DNA from: Prosthecobacter sp.
GTDB lineage: Bacteria; Verrucomicrobiota; Verrucomicrobiia; Verrucomicrobiales; Verrucomicrobiaceae
Assembly: GCF_020439865.1 (NCBI RefSeq)
Contig: NZ_JAGRPF010000034.1
Coordinates: 1 to 44,170 of the forward strand
Direction of reading: 5' to 3'
DNA length: 44,170 bases
The translations under genes were made by a program, and so were the position numbers. The notes beneath the pieces were generated by a model that was not told the DNA's origin, ran no database searches, and worked only from the letters and a program-made list of their open reading frames with translations. Of this stretch, positions 1-8,701 are shown piece after piece (the first letter of the stretch is position 1; each line of letters opens with the position of its first letter).

Positions 1-77
1 GGCTTTTCCTTTCGGACTGCATCTTTCGTTCTTTGGTTTCAAGCCGCGTGACTGACGCTCCTGCCAGCCCCCTGAAG

Positions 78-1223
78 ATGGCCATCGTTGCGGGTGGGCA
101 GAACCTCTTTGGCAAGGAGATCATGGCCTTGGAGCTTGGAGAGGGACTTCGCGATCGCGGTCATCAGGTTTTATTTGTTTCCAGCCTGTGGTGTGGAGAC
201 GGAGGGTTTGGCCGGCGCCTCCAACAAGCTGGCATTCCAGCACAGTTCATGCGCCTGGGATTCATCTCGGCCACGTTGAGGCCGGACTGCATTCGCATGA
301 CCTTGGACCAACTGATTCGTGCACCGGGTCTGTGGCTGAATTACGCCGGCTTTTTACGGCGGCAACGATCGGTCCAGGTGATTCATACGAACTGGCATCA
401 TCTCCTGATGCTTCACCCGTTCCTTAAACCTGAGCGTGATTGGTTCTGGCTGCATGAGGTGGTTCCGAACAAACCTCAGTATCGGCACGTCTTTCGACAT
501 CTTGCCAGGCACCTGAGAGCGTTTATACCCGTATCGGATGCCGTGAAGGCCTCACTGCTGGAGATCGGTATTCCTGAAAACAAGATTCATGTGATTCACA
601 ATGGCATCAAAGACCCCGTGGGCACCGAGAGCACTCGGGGCAGATCCTGGCAGGGTGGGCGCATTGGCGTTGTGGGCCAGATAGGCGAATGGAAAGGCCA
701 CCAGAACCTGCTGGAGGCTTTTGGCGCCATTGCAGGCTCACACCCTGATGCCGAGTTGCATCTTTTTGGAACAGGTGAACAAGACTTTACGAAGCGTCTC
801 CGGCAACGTGCGGAGCAGCTCGGCGTCGGGGGACGGATGGTATGGCACGGTTTTTTGTCCGATCGGCGGCAGATTTACGAGTGCATCGATCTATGTGCAG
901 TTCCCAGTCGTACAGCGGATCCGTTGCCCACGGTCGCGATCGAAGCTGCTTTCTTCAGTCTCCCTGTCGTGGCTTCTCGAATCGGCGGACTTCCTGAGAT
1001 CGTGGAGGATGGCGTCTCCGGTTTTTTGCATGAGGCTGAAAATCAAACGGAGCTTGCGACTCATCTGCAAACTCTGCTGAGCAGCGAGGAACTGCGGAAG
1101 AGAATGGGGGCCGCTGCCAGACGGCGGGCCCAAATTTGTTTCAGTCGAGGACGCTTTGTGGCGGATTTTGAACAATTGTTGCGAAGTCCGGAAAGTTTCT
1201 TGCAACCGCCTTCCGGCCCCTGA
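78..1223 (+). CDS. Glycosyltransferase family 4 (first of a tandem pair)
   Basis: Probable cytoplasmic or membrane-associated retaining sugar transferase of the GT4 (GT-B fold) type, acting in assembly of the surface polysaccharide. The N-terminal half opens with AIVAGGQNLFGKEIM and an unusual aromatic stretch, HTNWHHLL then DWFWLHEVVPNKPQYR. The C-terminal half carries typical GT4 nucleotide-sugar motifs: GVVGQIGEWKGHQNL, HLFGTG and the acidic EAAFFSLPVVASRIGGLPEIVEDG. I chose the ATG at 78 because the protein then begins MAIV, aligned with the next gene's MRLAIV. An in-frame TTG at 33 would add 15 residues. The start lies close to the window edge, so any upstream partner is not visible. The product (381 aa) aligns along its whole length with the next gene. 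Donor and acceptor cannot be told from the sequence. Confidence 0.88.
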   Translation: MAIVAGGQNLFGKEIMALELGEGLRDRGHQVLFVSSLWCGDGGFGRRLQQAGIPAQFMRLGFISATLRPDCIRMTLDQLIRAPGLWLNYAGFLRRQRSVQVIHTNWHHLLMLHPFLKPERDWFWLHEVVPNKPQYRHVFRHLARHLRAFIPVSDAVKASLLEIGIPENKIHVIHNGIKDPVGTESTRGRSWQGGRIGVVGQIGEWKGHQNLLEAFGAIAGSHPDAELHLFGTGEQDFTKRLRQRAEQLGVGGRMVWHGFLSDRRQIYECIDLCAVPSRTADPLPTVAIEAAFFSLPVVASRIGGLPEIVEDGVSGFLHEAENQTELATHLQTLLSSEELRKRMGAAARRRAQICFSRGRFVADFEQLLRSPESFLQPPSGP

Positions 1224-1326
1224 ATTTCACTCATCCTCCCTTCAGCCGCTGTAAATCATTCAAAAAAGTGTTCCCATACAGTTTTCCAATCAATCCAAGC
1301 CCTTGGAGGGTGGGTGCCTTGAGCCG

Positions 1327-2472
1327 ATGCGCCTAGCCATTGTCAGCCGCGCTGAGAATGTCTCCGGCAAGGAGATCATGACGCTGGAACTGGGGGCGGG
1401 CCTGCGGACGGCGGGACATGAGGTGTCCTACGTCACCAGCATCTGGAATGACGGCGGATATCAGGCACGACTGCGGGAGTCGGGTTTTGATTTCCGGGAG
1501 GTTCCACTGGGAGCCATTTCCGCCACACTGCGCTGGGACTGCCTGACCATGACCGCGGGACAACTGCTGCGCTTGCCGGGTCTGTGGGCCGAGTATCATC
1601 GGGTGCTGAACGCTGGGCAACCGGAGCGCGTGCTGCACACAAGCTGGCATCACCTGCTGCTTTTGTGGCCTTATCTTAACCGGAGTCGTGATTGGTTCTG
1701 GGCGCATGAAGTGCTGCCGGACAAGCCGCAGTATCGCTGGCTCTTCCGTCGCCTAGCCCGGAGGATTTGCGGTTTTGTGGCGGTGTCCCATGCCGTGCGG
1801 GATGCCTTGGTGCAGTTGGGGGTGTCGCCAGAACAGGTGGCCGTCGTGCACAACGGATTGCAGGACCTGAATCCGTCCGGCACCGGCGCGCAACCGGATC
1901 AGGGCGTGGTGAGGATCGGCATTGTGGGACAGGTGGAGGAGTGGAAGGGACATCACGATCTTCTGACTGCCCTGGCCAGGATACCCGCTGGCGTGCCGCG
2001 GGCGGAAATCCACATCTATGGTTCTGGATCGGCTCCTTATCGGGACCGCTTGCGGCGGCAGGTGGTGAGCCTCGGGATTGAGGACCGGGTGATTTGGCGG
2101 GGCTTTGTGCAGGATCGGTCCAGGATTTATCAGGAACTCGATCTCTGCGCTGTGCCCGTGCCGGCTGGTGCCAATGAGGCCCTGCCCACGGTGGCCATTG
2201 AGGCGGGTTTCTTTGGCCTTCCGGTGGTGGCCAGCCGGCGTGGCGGGCTCCTTGAGATCATCGAGGACGGAGTGACGGGCCGTTTGGTGGATTCTGGCAA
2301 TGTGGATCAACTGAGCTCGTGTCTGCAGGAACTCATCAGCAACGCCGAACTGCGCAAACGGCTGGGCAGTGCGGGCCGTCACCATGTTAAGACGCGGTTT
2401 GGCCGGGAACGCTTTGTTGCTGATTTCCTGCATTTGATGGAGAGTCATCGAGGGGTGTCTCAGGATGCCTGA
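1327..2472 (+). CDS. Glycosyltransferase family 4 (second of a tandem pair)
   Basis: GT4 family sugar transferase, a full-length paralogue of the preceding gene by eye (roughly half of positions identical). It shares SGKEIMTLELG, ISATLR, HTSWHHLLLL, DWFWAHEVLPDKPQYR, GIVGQVEEWKGHHDL and EAGFFGLPVVASRRGGLLEIIEDG. The last segment holds the acidic residues expected to contact the nucleotide-sugar. I chose the ATG at 1327 over an upstream TTG at 1303 because it matches the paralogue's start. It follows the first copy after about 100 bases and precedes the polymerase-like gene by 27 bases, so it is probably co-transcribed. The pair probably adds consecutive or alternative sugars during repeat-unit assembly. 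This is inference from duplication and context. Confidence 0.88.
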   Translation: MRLAIVSRAENVSGKEIMTLELGAGLRTAGHEVSYVTSIWNDGGYQARLRESGFDFREVPLGAISATLRWDCLTMTAGQLLRLPGLWAEYHRVLNAGQPERVLHTSWHHLLLLWPYLNRSRDWFWAHEVLPDKPQYRWLFRRLARRICGFVAVSHAVRDALVQLGVSPEQVAVVHNGLQDLNPSGTGAQPDQGVVRIGIVGQVEEWKGHHDLLTALARIPAGVPRAEIHIYGSGSAPYRDRLRRQVVSLGIEDRVIWRGFVQDRSRIYQELDLCAVPVPAGANEALPTVAIEAGFFGLPVVASRRGGLLEIIEDGVTGRLVDSGNVDQLSSCLQELISNAELRKRLGSAGRHHVKTRFGRERFVADFLHLMESHRGVSQDA

Positions 2473-2499
2473 ACGGACATCACTCGACGAGAACCAATC

Positions 2500-4005
2500 A
2501 TGAGCCAAACAACGAGATCTTTAGCGTCAGGTGCCAAAAACCGAGTTTCCGCGCCGATTGCACGTTCGCAACGCCCATCTCGCCAGCGTCCGATGGAGCG
2601 GGGTCTTTTTCAGCCTCTGCCGGGTTGGGTTTGGGTGGTGACGTTCGCGGCGGTGCTTGCCGGGCTCCCCACCCAGTACTCGTTGCTGACAGCGGCGTGC
2701 GTGCTGACGTTGCCGGTTTGCGCGAGTCTTCTGCTGTTCCGCGGGGAGTCTCCCATTCTGTTCGCCTGTTGCGCCATGCAATGGCTGCAGGTGGTGGTGG
2801 CGGTCTTCTACTCCGACCTTTACAATGTGACGATGGACTCCGTGCTGGAGGCTCCGGAGATCGAGACGGCCACCTGGCTTACTCTGGCAGGTGTGCTTTG
2901 CCTGGCGGTTGGCATGCGTTCCATGCTTTCAGCGCAAGGCCGTGGGAGGGTGGTGGCTGACATCATTGAGGTGGAGGCGGGACAGATCGACCCTGTCCGG
3001 TTGATGCAGATGTGGGTGGTATCGTGGATCGTGGCCACCATCGCGGAGGGGATCGGTTGGTATGTGACGGCCCTCCACCAGTTTCTGGTGCCGTTTTCGA
3101 CAATGAAGTGGGTGTTCTTTTTCATGGTCTGCTACCGCGTGCTGCTGCTGGACAAGGGCTACGGAATGATGTCCCTGATGGTGGCGATCGAGTTCTTCGG
3201 CGGTTTCCTGGGTTTCTTCAGCAGCTACAAGGAGGGATTGTTCATGTTCCTTATTGCCGCGATGACGATCCGGCGCGCCATGAACATCAAGCTCAAGCTG
3301 GCCGGTTCCTTGGTGTTCGTTCTGGCGTTTGTGACCTCCGTCTTTTGGAGCTCCATCAAGATGGAGTACCGCGAGTTTGTGAGGGCCAGCCAGCATCGGG
3401 GCACCGTGGAGAAGGCGCTCCAGCGCCTTAGCTGGCTGGAGAGCCGCGTGTCCCGCATGGACGCCAAGTCGTTCGATAACGGCATGCGGGCCTTGGTGGC
3501 CCGGGTGCAGTATGTGACGCTGTTTGGCCACACGATCTCCCACGTGCCGCACTTTGAGCCGTACGCAAAAGGCGAACTGTGGTTCGGTGCCGTCAAGCAC
3601 GTCTTGATGCCGCGTTTCATCTTCCGCAACAAGTCCGTGCTGGACGACTCCGAGCGCGCCCGGCGGTTCACGGGGGTAAGGTTCTCGGGAAGCGAGTCGG
3701 GCACATCGATCGGCATCGGATACATGGCGCAGAGCTATGCCGACTTCGGCAGGATCGGCATGTTCGTGCCGGTTTTCCTGCTGGGCGCCTTCTTTGGCCG
3801 GATCTATCAGGTGGCCATTCGCAACCGGCACTCGGCTCTGCTGGGCACCTCCGTCGGGACGGCCATGCTGTTCTCCGTCCTGCAGGCCTTTGCCACGTCC
3901 AATGCCAAGATTCTGGGAAGCCTGGTGGTGCTTTCTCTGGCTTATTGGATGTTGAACAAGACTTTTGGTGCTCAAATCATGCGCTGGCTCAAGAGGACTT
4001 GGTGA
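2500..4005 (+). CDS. Polytopic membrane protein, probable O-antigen/oligosaccharide repeat-unit polymerase (Wzy-like)
   Basis: A 501-residue integral inner-membrane protein. After a basic N-terminus of about 40 residues come many hydrophobic segments, for example VWVVTFAAVLAGL, WVVSWIVATIAEGIGWYV, WVFFFMVCYRVLLL and a C-terminal group around VPVFLLGAFFGRIY. A long polar loop between about residues 290 and 400 holds the conserved-looking SGSESGTSIGIG. Size, topology and position among glycosyltransferases fit a repeat-unit polymerase or O-antigen ligase, whose sequences diverge strongly. There is no decisive motif, so polymerase against ligase is not resolved. It lies between the GT4 pair and an acyltransferase on the same strand. 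Confidence 0.7.
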   Translation: MSQTTRSLASGAKNRVSAPIARSQRPSRQRPMERGLFQPLPGWVWVVTFAAVLAGLPTQYSLLTAACVLTLPVCASLLLFRGESPILFACCAMQWLQVVVAVFYSDLYNVTMDSVLEAPEIETATWLTLAGVLCLAVGMRSMLSAQGRGRVVADIIEVEAGQIDPVRLMQMWVVSWIVATIAEGIGWYVTALHQFLVPFSTMKWVFFFMVCYRVLLLDKGYGMMSLMVAIEFFGGFLGFFSSYKEGLFMFLIAAMTIRRAMNIKLKLAGSLVFVLAFVTSVFWSSIKMEYREFVRASQHRGTVEKALQRLSWLESRVSRMDAKSFDNGMRALVARVQYVTLFGHTISHVPHFEPYAKGELWFGAVKHVLMPRFIFRNKSVLDDSERARRFTGVRFSGSESGTSIGIGYMAQSYADFGRIGMFVPVFLLGAFFGRIYQVAIRNRHSALLGTSVGTAMLFSVLQAFATSNAKILGSLVVLSLAYWMLNKTFGAQIMRWLKRTW

Positions 4006-4057
4006 ACGGGGTGCATTTGCGTCTGCCTGATGATGGCGTTCAATCACCATTTGTAAC

Positions 4058-5080
4058 ATGAGTCGTACTTCATCTGTTCCCTCCCGTGTCGAGGGACTGG
4101 ATTCGATCCGGTTTTTTGCCGTGCTGTGGGTGGTCTTCAGCCACTGCGGCTCCCCACCTCTGACGACGGGGCTCGACAGGGAGAATCTGCTGGCACTCGG
4201 TGTGCAAGGTGTTTACGGCAACCTGTTTGCCGGAGTCCCGGCGGTGATCGTGTTCTTTGTGATCTCCGGGTTTTGCATCCACCATCCCTTTCGTCACCCG
4301 GGAAGTTTCAGACTGCTGCCGTATCTGACGCGACGTTATGTGCGGATTGGAGTACCACTGCTGGCGGCCGTTGTGCTGGCCAGTCCCTTGGGCGTGAAAC
4401 TCACCTTGTTCCAAAACTCCGTTCTCTGGAGCCTTCTCGCTGAACTGATTTACTACACGGTCTATCCCGTTCTGCGCAAAATTCGTTCGCGCATGGGATG
4501 GAACTGGATCCTGGCCGCTTCTCTTGTGCTGGCCTATGGCGTCGTGGTCTTTTTTCCTTTGGCGAAGGACTACAGCCCCTTTGGACCGGTACTGGCCTCG
4601 GTGGTCGCCTTCCCGTGCTGGCTGCTGGGATGCAAACTGGCCGAACAATCGACGGAGAGGCCAGCCGCGACGATGGAAAGCATGGCGCGGCGGTTGTGGA
4701 CCTGGCGGCTCACTGTCTGGTTTCTGAGCTGGGTGTGCAGCGCATTGCGCTTTCATTCCCCCATCGGCTATCCGTGGACGCTGAATCTCTTTGCCTTCGC
4801 CGTTTTCTTCTGGCTGCGTGCCGAGATTTCGGTATCGGGGAGGTGGGAGCGCAGCCGTGCCCTGGAGTGGGCTGGCACCTGGAGTTACTCCGTGTATCTC
4901 GTCCATCTGGTCGCCGAGGCGGCGCATGCCCAAATGCCGCTGCCGAACCTTGGTTTCAATCTCAACTGGCTGGTGAAGATGTTCGTCATCTTTGGAGCGT
5001 CCCATGTCTTTTATCTGCTGGTGGAGAAGCCCGGCCACCACGTTGCCAGGCAACTGGCGAAGCGGGTTGCGCGAAATTGA
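4058..5080 (+). CDS. Acyltransferase family 3 (OafA/YrhL-like) membrane protein
   Basis: Predicted inner-membrane O-acyltransferase of 340 aa that would place an acyl group, often acetyl, on a glycan. The N-terminus EGLDSIRFFAVLWVVFSHCG is the family hallmark and includes the histidine expected at the active site. It is followed by VIVFFVISGFCIHHPFR, another typical block, and then repeated hydrophobic helices. Near the C-terminus, WSYSVYLVHLVAEAAHA matches the usual last conserved element. It is about the size of the bare membrane domain, so it lacks the C-terminal SGNH domain found in larger OafA proteins. A separate SGNH-like protein occurs later in the cluster at 8702. It sits 52 bases after the polymerase-like gene. 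Confidence 0.85.
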   Translation: MSRTSSVPSRVEGLDSIRFFAVLWVVFSHCGSPPLTTGLDRENLLALGVQGVYGNLFAGVPAVIVFFVISGFCIHHPFRHPGSFRLLPYLTRRYVRIGVPLLAAVVLASPLGVKLTLFQNSVLWSLLAELIYYTVYPVLRKIRSRMGWNWILAASLVLAYGVVVFFPLAKDYSPFGPVLASVVAFPCWLLGCKLAEQSTERPAATMESMARRLWTWRLTVWFLSWVCSALRFHSPIGYPWTLNLFAFAVFFWLRAEISVSGRWERSRALEWAGTWSYSVYLVHLVAEAAHAQMPLPNLGFNLNWLVKMFVIFGASHVFYLLVEKPGHHVARQLAKRVARN

Positions 5081-5239
5081 TGTTATCCTCAATGTCCGGC
5101 ATGATGCGTCACGCCTTTGCTCCCTCCTGTTCTGTCTCCTCCTGCCTTGCCAGGCATCGGCGGCTTTTCTGAGCCATGGCAGGGCGGGTTTGTGAGAGCA
5201 TTACCACGCCAGTTCCTCCCCAGGCATTCTTCCCAAATC

Positions 5240-7087
5240 ATGGCCCATCGAATTCTCGGCATCTCGGCTTACTATCATGACAGCGCTGCCGCGCTCGTGG
5301 TGGATGGAGACATTGTGGCGGCAGCACAAGAGGAGCGGTTCACCCGGATCAAGCATGATCATGAGTTTCCAAAACACGCGGTGGACTACTGCCTCCGCGA
5401 GGCGGGCATCACCCCGGAGGAGATCGATCATGTGGTGTTTTATGACAAGCCGTTGCAGAAGTTCGACCGTCTGCTGGAAACCTATCTGGCCTTTGCGCCC
5501 GCTGGCCTGCGCTCCTTCATGATGGCAATGCCGCTGTGGTTGAAGACGAAGCTGCATCTGCCGCGCGAGATCCGCAAGGCGCTCGACGGACGCTACCAGA
5601 AACGCATCGCCTTCACCGGCCATCACGAGTCGCACGCCGCCAGCACGTTTTTTGTCTCCCCCTATGACGAGGCGGCGATCCTGACACTTGACGGAGTCGG
5701 GGAATGGGACACGGCCACAATCGGCGTGGGCGGGGGGAACAAGATCAAGATGCTCAAGACCCTGCACTTTCCTCATTCGCTGGGTCTTCTCTACAGCGCG
5801 GTGACCTACTTCTGCGGGTTCAAGGTCAACTCGGGTGAATACAAGCTCATGGGACTGGCCCCCTATGGTGAGCCGAAGTTCGCGGACTTGATCCTGCAGC
5901 ATCTGGTGGATTTGAGGGAAGATGGCTCGCTGGCGATGGACATGAGCTTCTTCAATTACTGCCATGGGCTGACGATGACGAACGACAAGTTCGCGGCCCT
6001 GTTCGGCGGCCCTCCGCGCAATCCCGAGGAGGCCATCACGCAACGGGAGATGGACATCGCGGCCTCGATTCAAAAGGTCACCGAGGAGGCGGTCCTGCGC
6101 ATGGCGCGGCATGCGCGGGAGCTGACCGGATGCGCGAACCTCTGCATGGCGGGCGGCGTGGCGCTCAACTGCGTGGCCAACGGCAAGCTGCTGCGCTCGA
6201 AGATTTTTGACGACGTGTTTGTGACGCCTGCCTCAGGCGATGCGGGTGGAGCGCTGGGGGCGGCATTGTTTGTGCATCATCAGCTTCTCGACAGGCCGCG
6301 CCATCCCGGCGGCAGGGACAGCGCGAAGGGGTCGCTGCTGGGCCCCAAGTTTTCGAATGAAGAAATCCGGGCGTTTCTACAGGAGAAGAACATCCCGCAT
6401 GCCTTCCATGCCGACGAAGCGGAATTGCTGGGCGAGGTGGCGCGCGAGATGGCCTCGGAAAGGGTTGTAGGCTGGTTTCATGGCAGGATGGAGTTCGGTC
6501 CGCGCGCGCTCGGCGCCCGCAGCATCATCGGCGACCCGCGCAGCACGGCGATGCAGTCGCAGATGAACCTGCGCATCAAATTCCGCGAGAGCTTCCGCCC
6601 CTTCGCCCCGTGCGTGCTGATCGAGGATGTTTCCACCTATTTCGATCACGACCGCGAGTCCCCCTACATGCTGATGGTGGCGGATGTGAGGAAGGATTTG
6701 TGGTGCGACCTGACCGACGAGCAGCGCGCGCTGATGAAGGACCCCGACCTGCGCAAACGCGTGAACGTGCCGCGCTCCGCGCTGCCGGCGATCACGCATG
6801 TGGACATGAGCGCCCGCATCCAGACCGTGGACGAGGCTAGGCACGGCCGTTACTACCGGCTCATTCGCGAGTTCAAGCGGCAGACCGGCTGCGGAGTGAT
6901 CATCAACACCAGCTTCAACATCCGCGGGGAGCCGATTGTCTGCACTCCGCAGGACGCCTACCGCTGCTTCATGGCCAGCGACATGGACGTGCTCGTTTTG
7001 GAAAACTGCATCCTGCGCCGAGCCGAGCAGCCCGTGCAGGATGACAGCGAGCGCCGCAAGTACATTGAAAGTTTCAAGCTTGACTAG
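5240..7087 (+). CDS. Carbamoyltransferase, NodU/CmcH family (SxtI-like)
   Basis: Transfers a carbamoyl group from carbamoyl phosphate, through an ATP-dependent carbamoyl-adenylate, to a hydroxyl on a small molecule or glycan. The N-terminal Kae1-like domain starts ILGISAYYHDSAAALVVDG and contains the metal-binding-type cluster GHHESHAAS (H128, H129, H132). LTLDGVGEWDT and AGGVALNCVANGK follow. The C-terminal domain has GWFHGRMEFGPRALGARSI and the final TGCGVIINTSFNIRGEPIV, both diagnostic. I chose the ATG at 5240 (615 aa) because the family consensus begins there; the frame is open 41 codons further upstream. A 159-base pyrimidine-rich leader separates it from the acyltransferase gene. With the genes at 7121 and 10005 it resembles the sxtI-sxtJ-sxtK trio of saxitoxin clusters. 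The likely acceptor here is a polysaccharide sugar (inference). Confidence 0.93.
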   Translation: MAHRILGISAYYHDSAAALVVDGDIVAAAQEERFTRIKHDHEFPKHAVDYCLREAGITPEEIDHVVFYDKPLQKFDRLLETYLAFAPAGLRSFMMAMPLWLKTKLHLPREIRKALDGRYQKRIAFTGHHESHAASTFFVSPYDEAAILTLDGVGEWDTATIGVGGGNKIKMLKTLHFPHSLGLLYSAVTYFCGFKVNSGEYKLMGLAPYGEPKFADLILQHLVDLREDGSLAMDMSFFNYCHGLTMTNDKFAALFGGPPRNPEEAITQREMDIAASIQKVTEEAVLRMARHARELTGCANLCMAGGVALNCVANGKLLRSKIFDDVFVTPASGDAGGALGAALFVHHQLLDRPRHPGGRDSAKGSLLGPKFSNEEIRAFLQEKNIPHAFHADEAELLGEVAREMASERVVGWFHGRMEFGPRALGARSIIGDPRSTAMQSQMNLRIKFRESFRPFAPCVLIEDVSTYFDHDRESPYMLMVADVRKDLWCDLTDEQRALMKDPDLRKRVNVPRSALPAITHVDMSARIQTVDEARHGRYYRLIREFKRQTGCGVIINTSFNIRGEPIVCTPQDAYRCFMASDMDVLVLENCILRRAEQPVQDDSERRKYIESFKLD

Positions 7088-7120
7088 CTGGCGGCCTGAC
7101 AAGGCAAACCATCCCCTCTC

Positions 7121-7561
7121 ATGATCAATCCTTTCGAACACGTCAACTGGAAGCCCGGGCCGCGGGAACTCCGTTCCTTTGCCCGAAGTCTCATCATCGG
7201 TTTCCCCGTCATCGGACTCGTCATTCTGTTCTGGCACCTGTTCCGTCATGGCGGCTGGGATTTCAAACTGCCGCTGCAAGTTGCGGGCTGGGGAGCGGGC
7301 GCGGGAGTGCTGTTCATTCTGGTGCCTGCCGTCGCCCGCCCTGCGTACTGTGTGTGGTATGCCCTGTCATGCACGGTCGGGCTGGTGATCAGCAATGTGC
7401 TGTTGAGCGTGTTTTACTTCACGGTCTTCACCGTGATCGCGCTTCTGCGCCGGACATTGGGATCGTCCCCTGTGCACAAGGGTTTTGACAAAGCCAGACC
7501 GACGTATTGGATCGATGCGGAGACGGCAGACGATCCACGGAGCTATTTCCGCCAGTACTGA
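7121..7561 (+). CDS. SxtJ-like small membrane protein
   Basis: A 146-residue protein with three or four hydrophobic segments: SLIIGFPVIGLVILFWHLF, a glycine-rich stretch around VAGWGAGAGVLFILVPA, and VISNVLLSVFYFTVFTVIALL. The conserved-looking tail runs KGFDKARPTYWI. SxtJ-family proteins are small membrane proteins of unknown function that repeatedly accompany NodU/CmcH carbamoyltransferases. The gene begins 33 bases after the carbamoyltransferase and is surely co-transcribed with it. It may anchor or present substrate to the carbamoyltransferase at the inner membrane; that role is inference. The family assignment is from memory of sequence pattern and context. Confidence 0.75.
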   Translation: MINPFEHVNWKPGPRELRSFARSLIIGFPVIGLVILFWHLFRHGGWDFKLPLQVAGWGAGAGVLFILVPAVARPAYCVWYALSCTVGLVISNVLLSVFYFTVFTVIALLRRTLGSSPVHKGFDKARPTYWIDAETADDPRSYFRQY

Positions 7562-7579
7562 GGTCAGACATCCAAGGTC

Positions 7580-8683
7580 GTGGGCAACGCCAGCATCAAC
7601 CAACTGCTGATCTACCGTTTCGGCCAGATCGGTGATACCATCGTGGCCCTGCCATCTCTGTGGCTGCTGAGGAGCCAGTTTCCGCAGGCCAGGTTCACCC
7701 TGCTGAGCGAGGTGCCGCAGGGAGGCGATGCGCTGCCGCCCGAACGCGTGCTCCCGGGTGAAGGACTGATCCAGGAATTCCTGAAGTATCACGGTGGTTC
7801 AACCGGGGGAAGGCTGTGGTCGATGTTGCGCACCGCATGGTTGCTGCGCCAGTCCCGTTTTGATGCCGTGGCTTACCTGCTGCCAACGATCCGCACGGCC
7901 CGGCAGCGGGCACGGGATGCGTGGTTTTTCCGCATGGCAGGAATCAAGAATACCTTCGGTTTCGATGGCTTCCCGGAGAATCCGCTGCCCCGCGCCGCCG
8001 ATGGTTCGTTGAGCCCGGTGGATCATGAGGCCGATGCCCTTCTCAAACGACTTGCCAAGTCCGGGCTTTCAGAGGTCAAGCCGGGGGAGGGATCGATGGA
8101 TTTGCGCATCACGGCGGAGGAGCAGTCCCGCGCCGATGCCTGGTGGTCGCGCCATTGCGGTGAAGCACGCGCCCCGCATGGCTGGTTTGCGCTTTGCGCC
8201 GGTTCCAAGTGGTCTTCCAAGCAATGGCCTGCAGAGCGTTACGCCGAGGTCGGGCGTCTGCTGATCGAGAAACATGGCCTGCTGCCGGTCATCTTGGGCG
8301 GGAATGAGGATCGCGAGCTTGGCTTGCGCTTGATCTCAGGTTGGGGGACCGGGCTGTGTGCGGCGGGGGAGCTTGCGGTGCGCGAGTCCGCCGCGCTCCT
8401 GCGCCGGGCACGCTTTTATCTGGGAAATGACACCGGTGTGATGCATCTGGCTGCGGCGGTCGGCAGGCCCTGTGTCGGAATCTTTTCGGCCCTGGACTGG
8501 CCGGGGCGCTGGCATCCCTATGGCCCGGGCCACGAGGTATTGAGGCACGAGGTTCCCTGTGCGGGGTGTCTGCTCAAGCAGTGCCCATTTGCCAACGAAT
8601 GTCTGACAGGCATAGATGTCATGCGTGTGCATGAGGCCTGTGAAACCGTTCTGGCCCGGACAAGTAGTGCTTTGCGCTTATAA
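7580..8683 (+). CDS. Glycosyltransferase family 9 (heptosyltransferase-like)
   Basis: A 367-residue GT-B enzyme of the ADP-heptose:LPS heptosyltransferase family. The N-terminus LLIYRFGQIGDTIVALPSLWLL is the canonical GT9 opening. The C-terminal donor-binding region has GGNEDRELG and LGNDTGVMHLAAAVGRPCVGIFS. A cysteine-rich block near the end (CAGCLLKQCPFANECL) occurs in many GT9 proteins and may be structural. I assign a GTG start at 7580, 18 bases after the SxtJ-like gene, because the family motif begins within 10 residues of it. It interrupts the otherwise compact carbamoyltransferase/SxtJ/DUF5989 group. Whether it transfers heptose or another sugar is not determinable. Confidence 0.87.
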   Translation: MGNASINQLLIYRFGQIGDTIVALPSLWLLRSQFPQARFTLLSEVPQGGDALPPERVLPGEGLIQEFLKYHGGSTGGRLWSMLRTAWLLRQSRFDAVAYLLPTIRTARQRARDAWFFRMAGIKNTFGFDGFPENPLPRAADGSLSPVDHEADALLKRLAKSGLSEVKPGEGSMDLRITAEEQSRADAWWSRHCGEARAPHGWFALCAGSKWSSKQWPAERYAEVGRLLIEKHGLLPVILGGNEDRELGLRLISGWGTGLCAAGELAVRESAALLRRARFYLGNDTGVMHLAAAVGRPCVGIFSALDWPGRWHPYGPGHEVLRHEVPCAGCLLKQCPFANECLTGIDVMRVHEACETVLARTSSALRL

Positions 8684-8701
8684 GACTCAACCAACCCGCC
8701 C

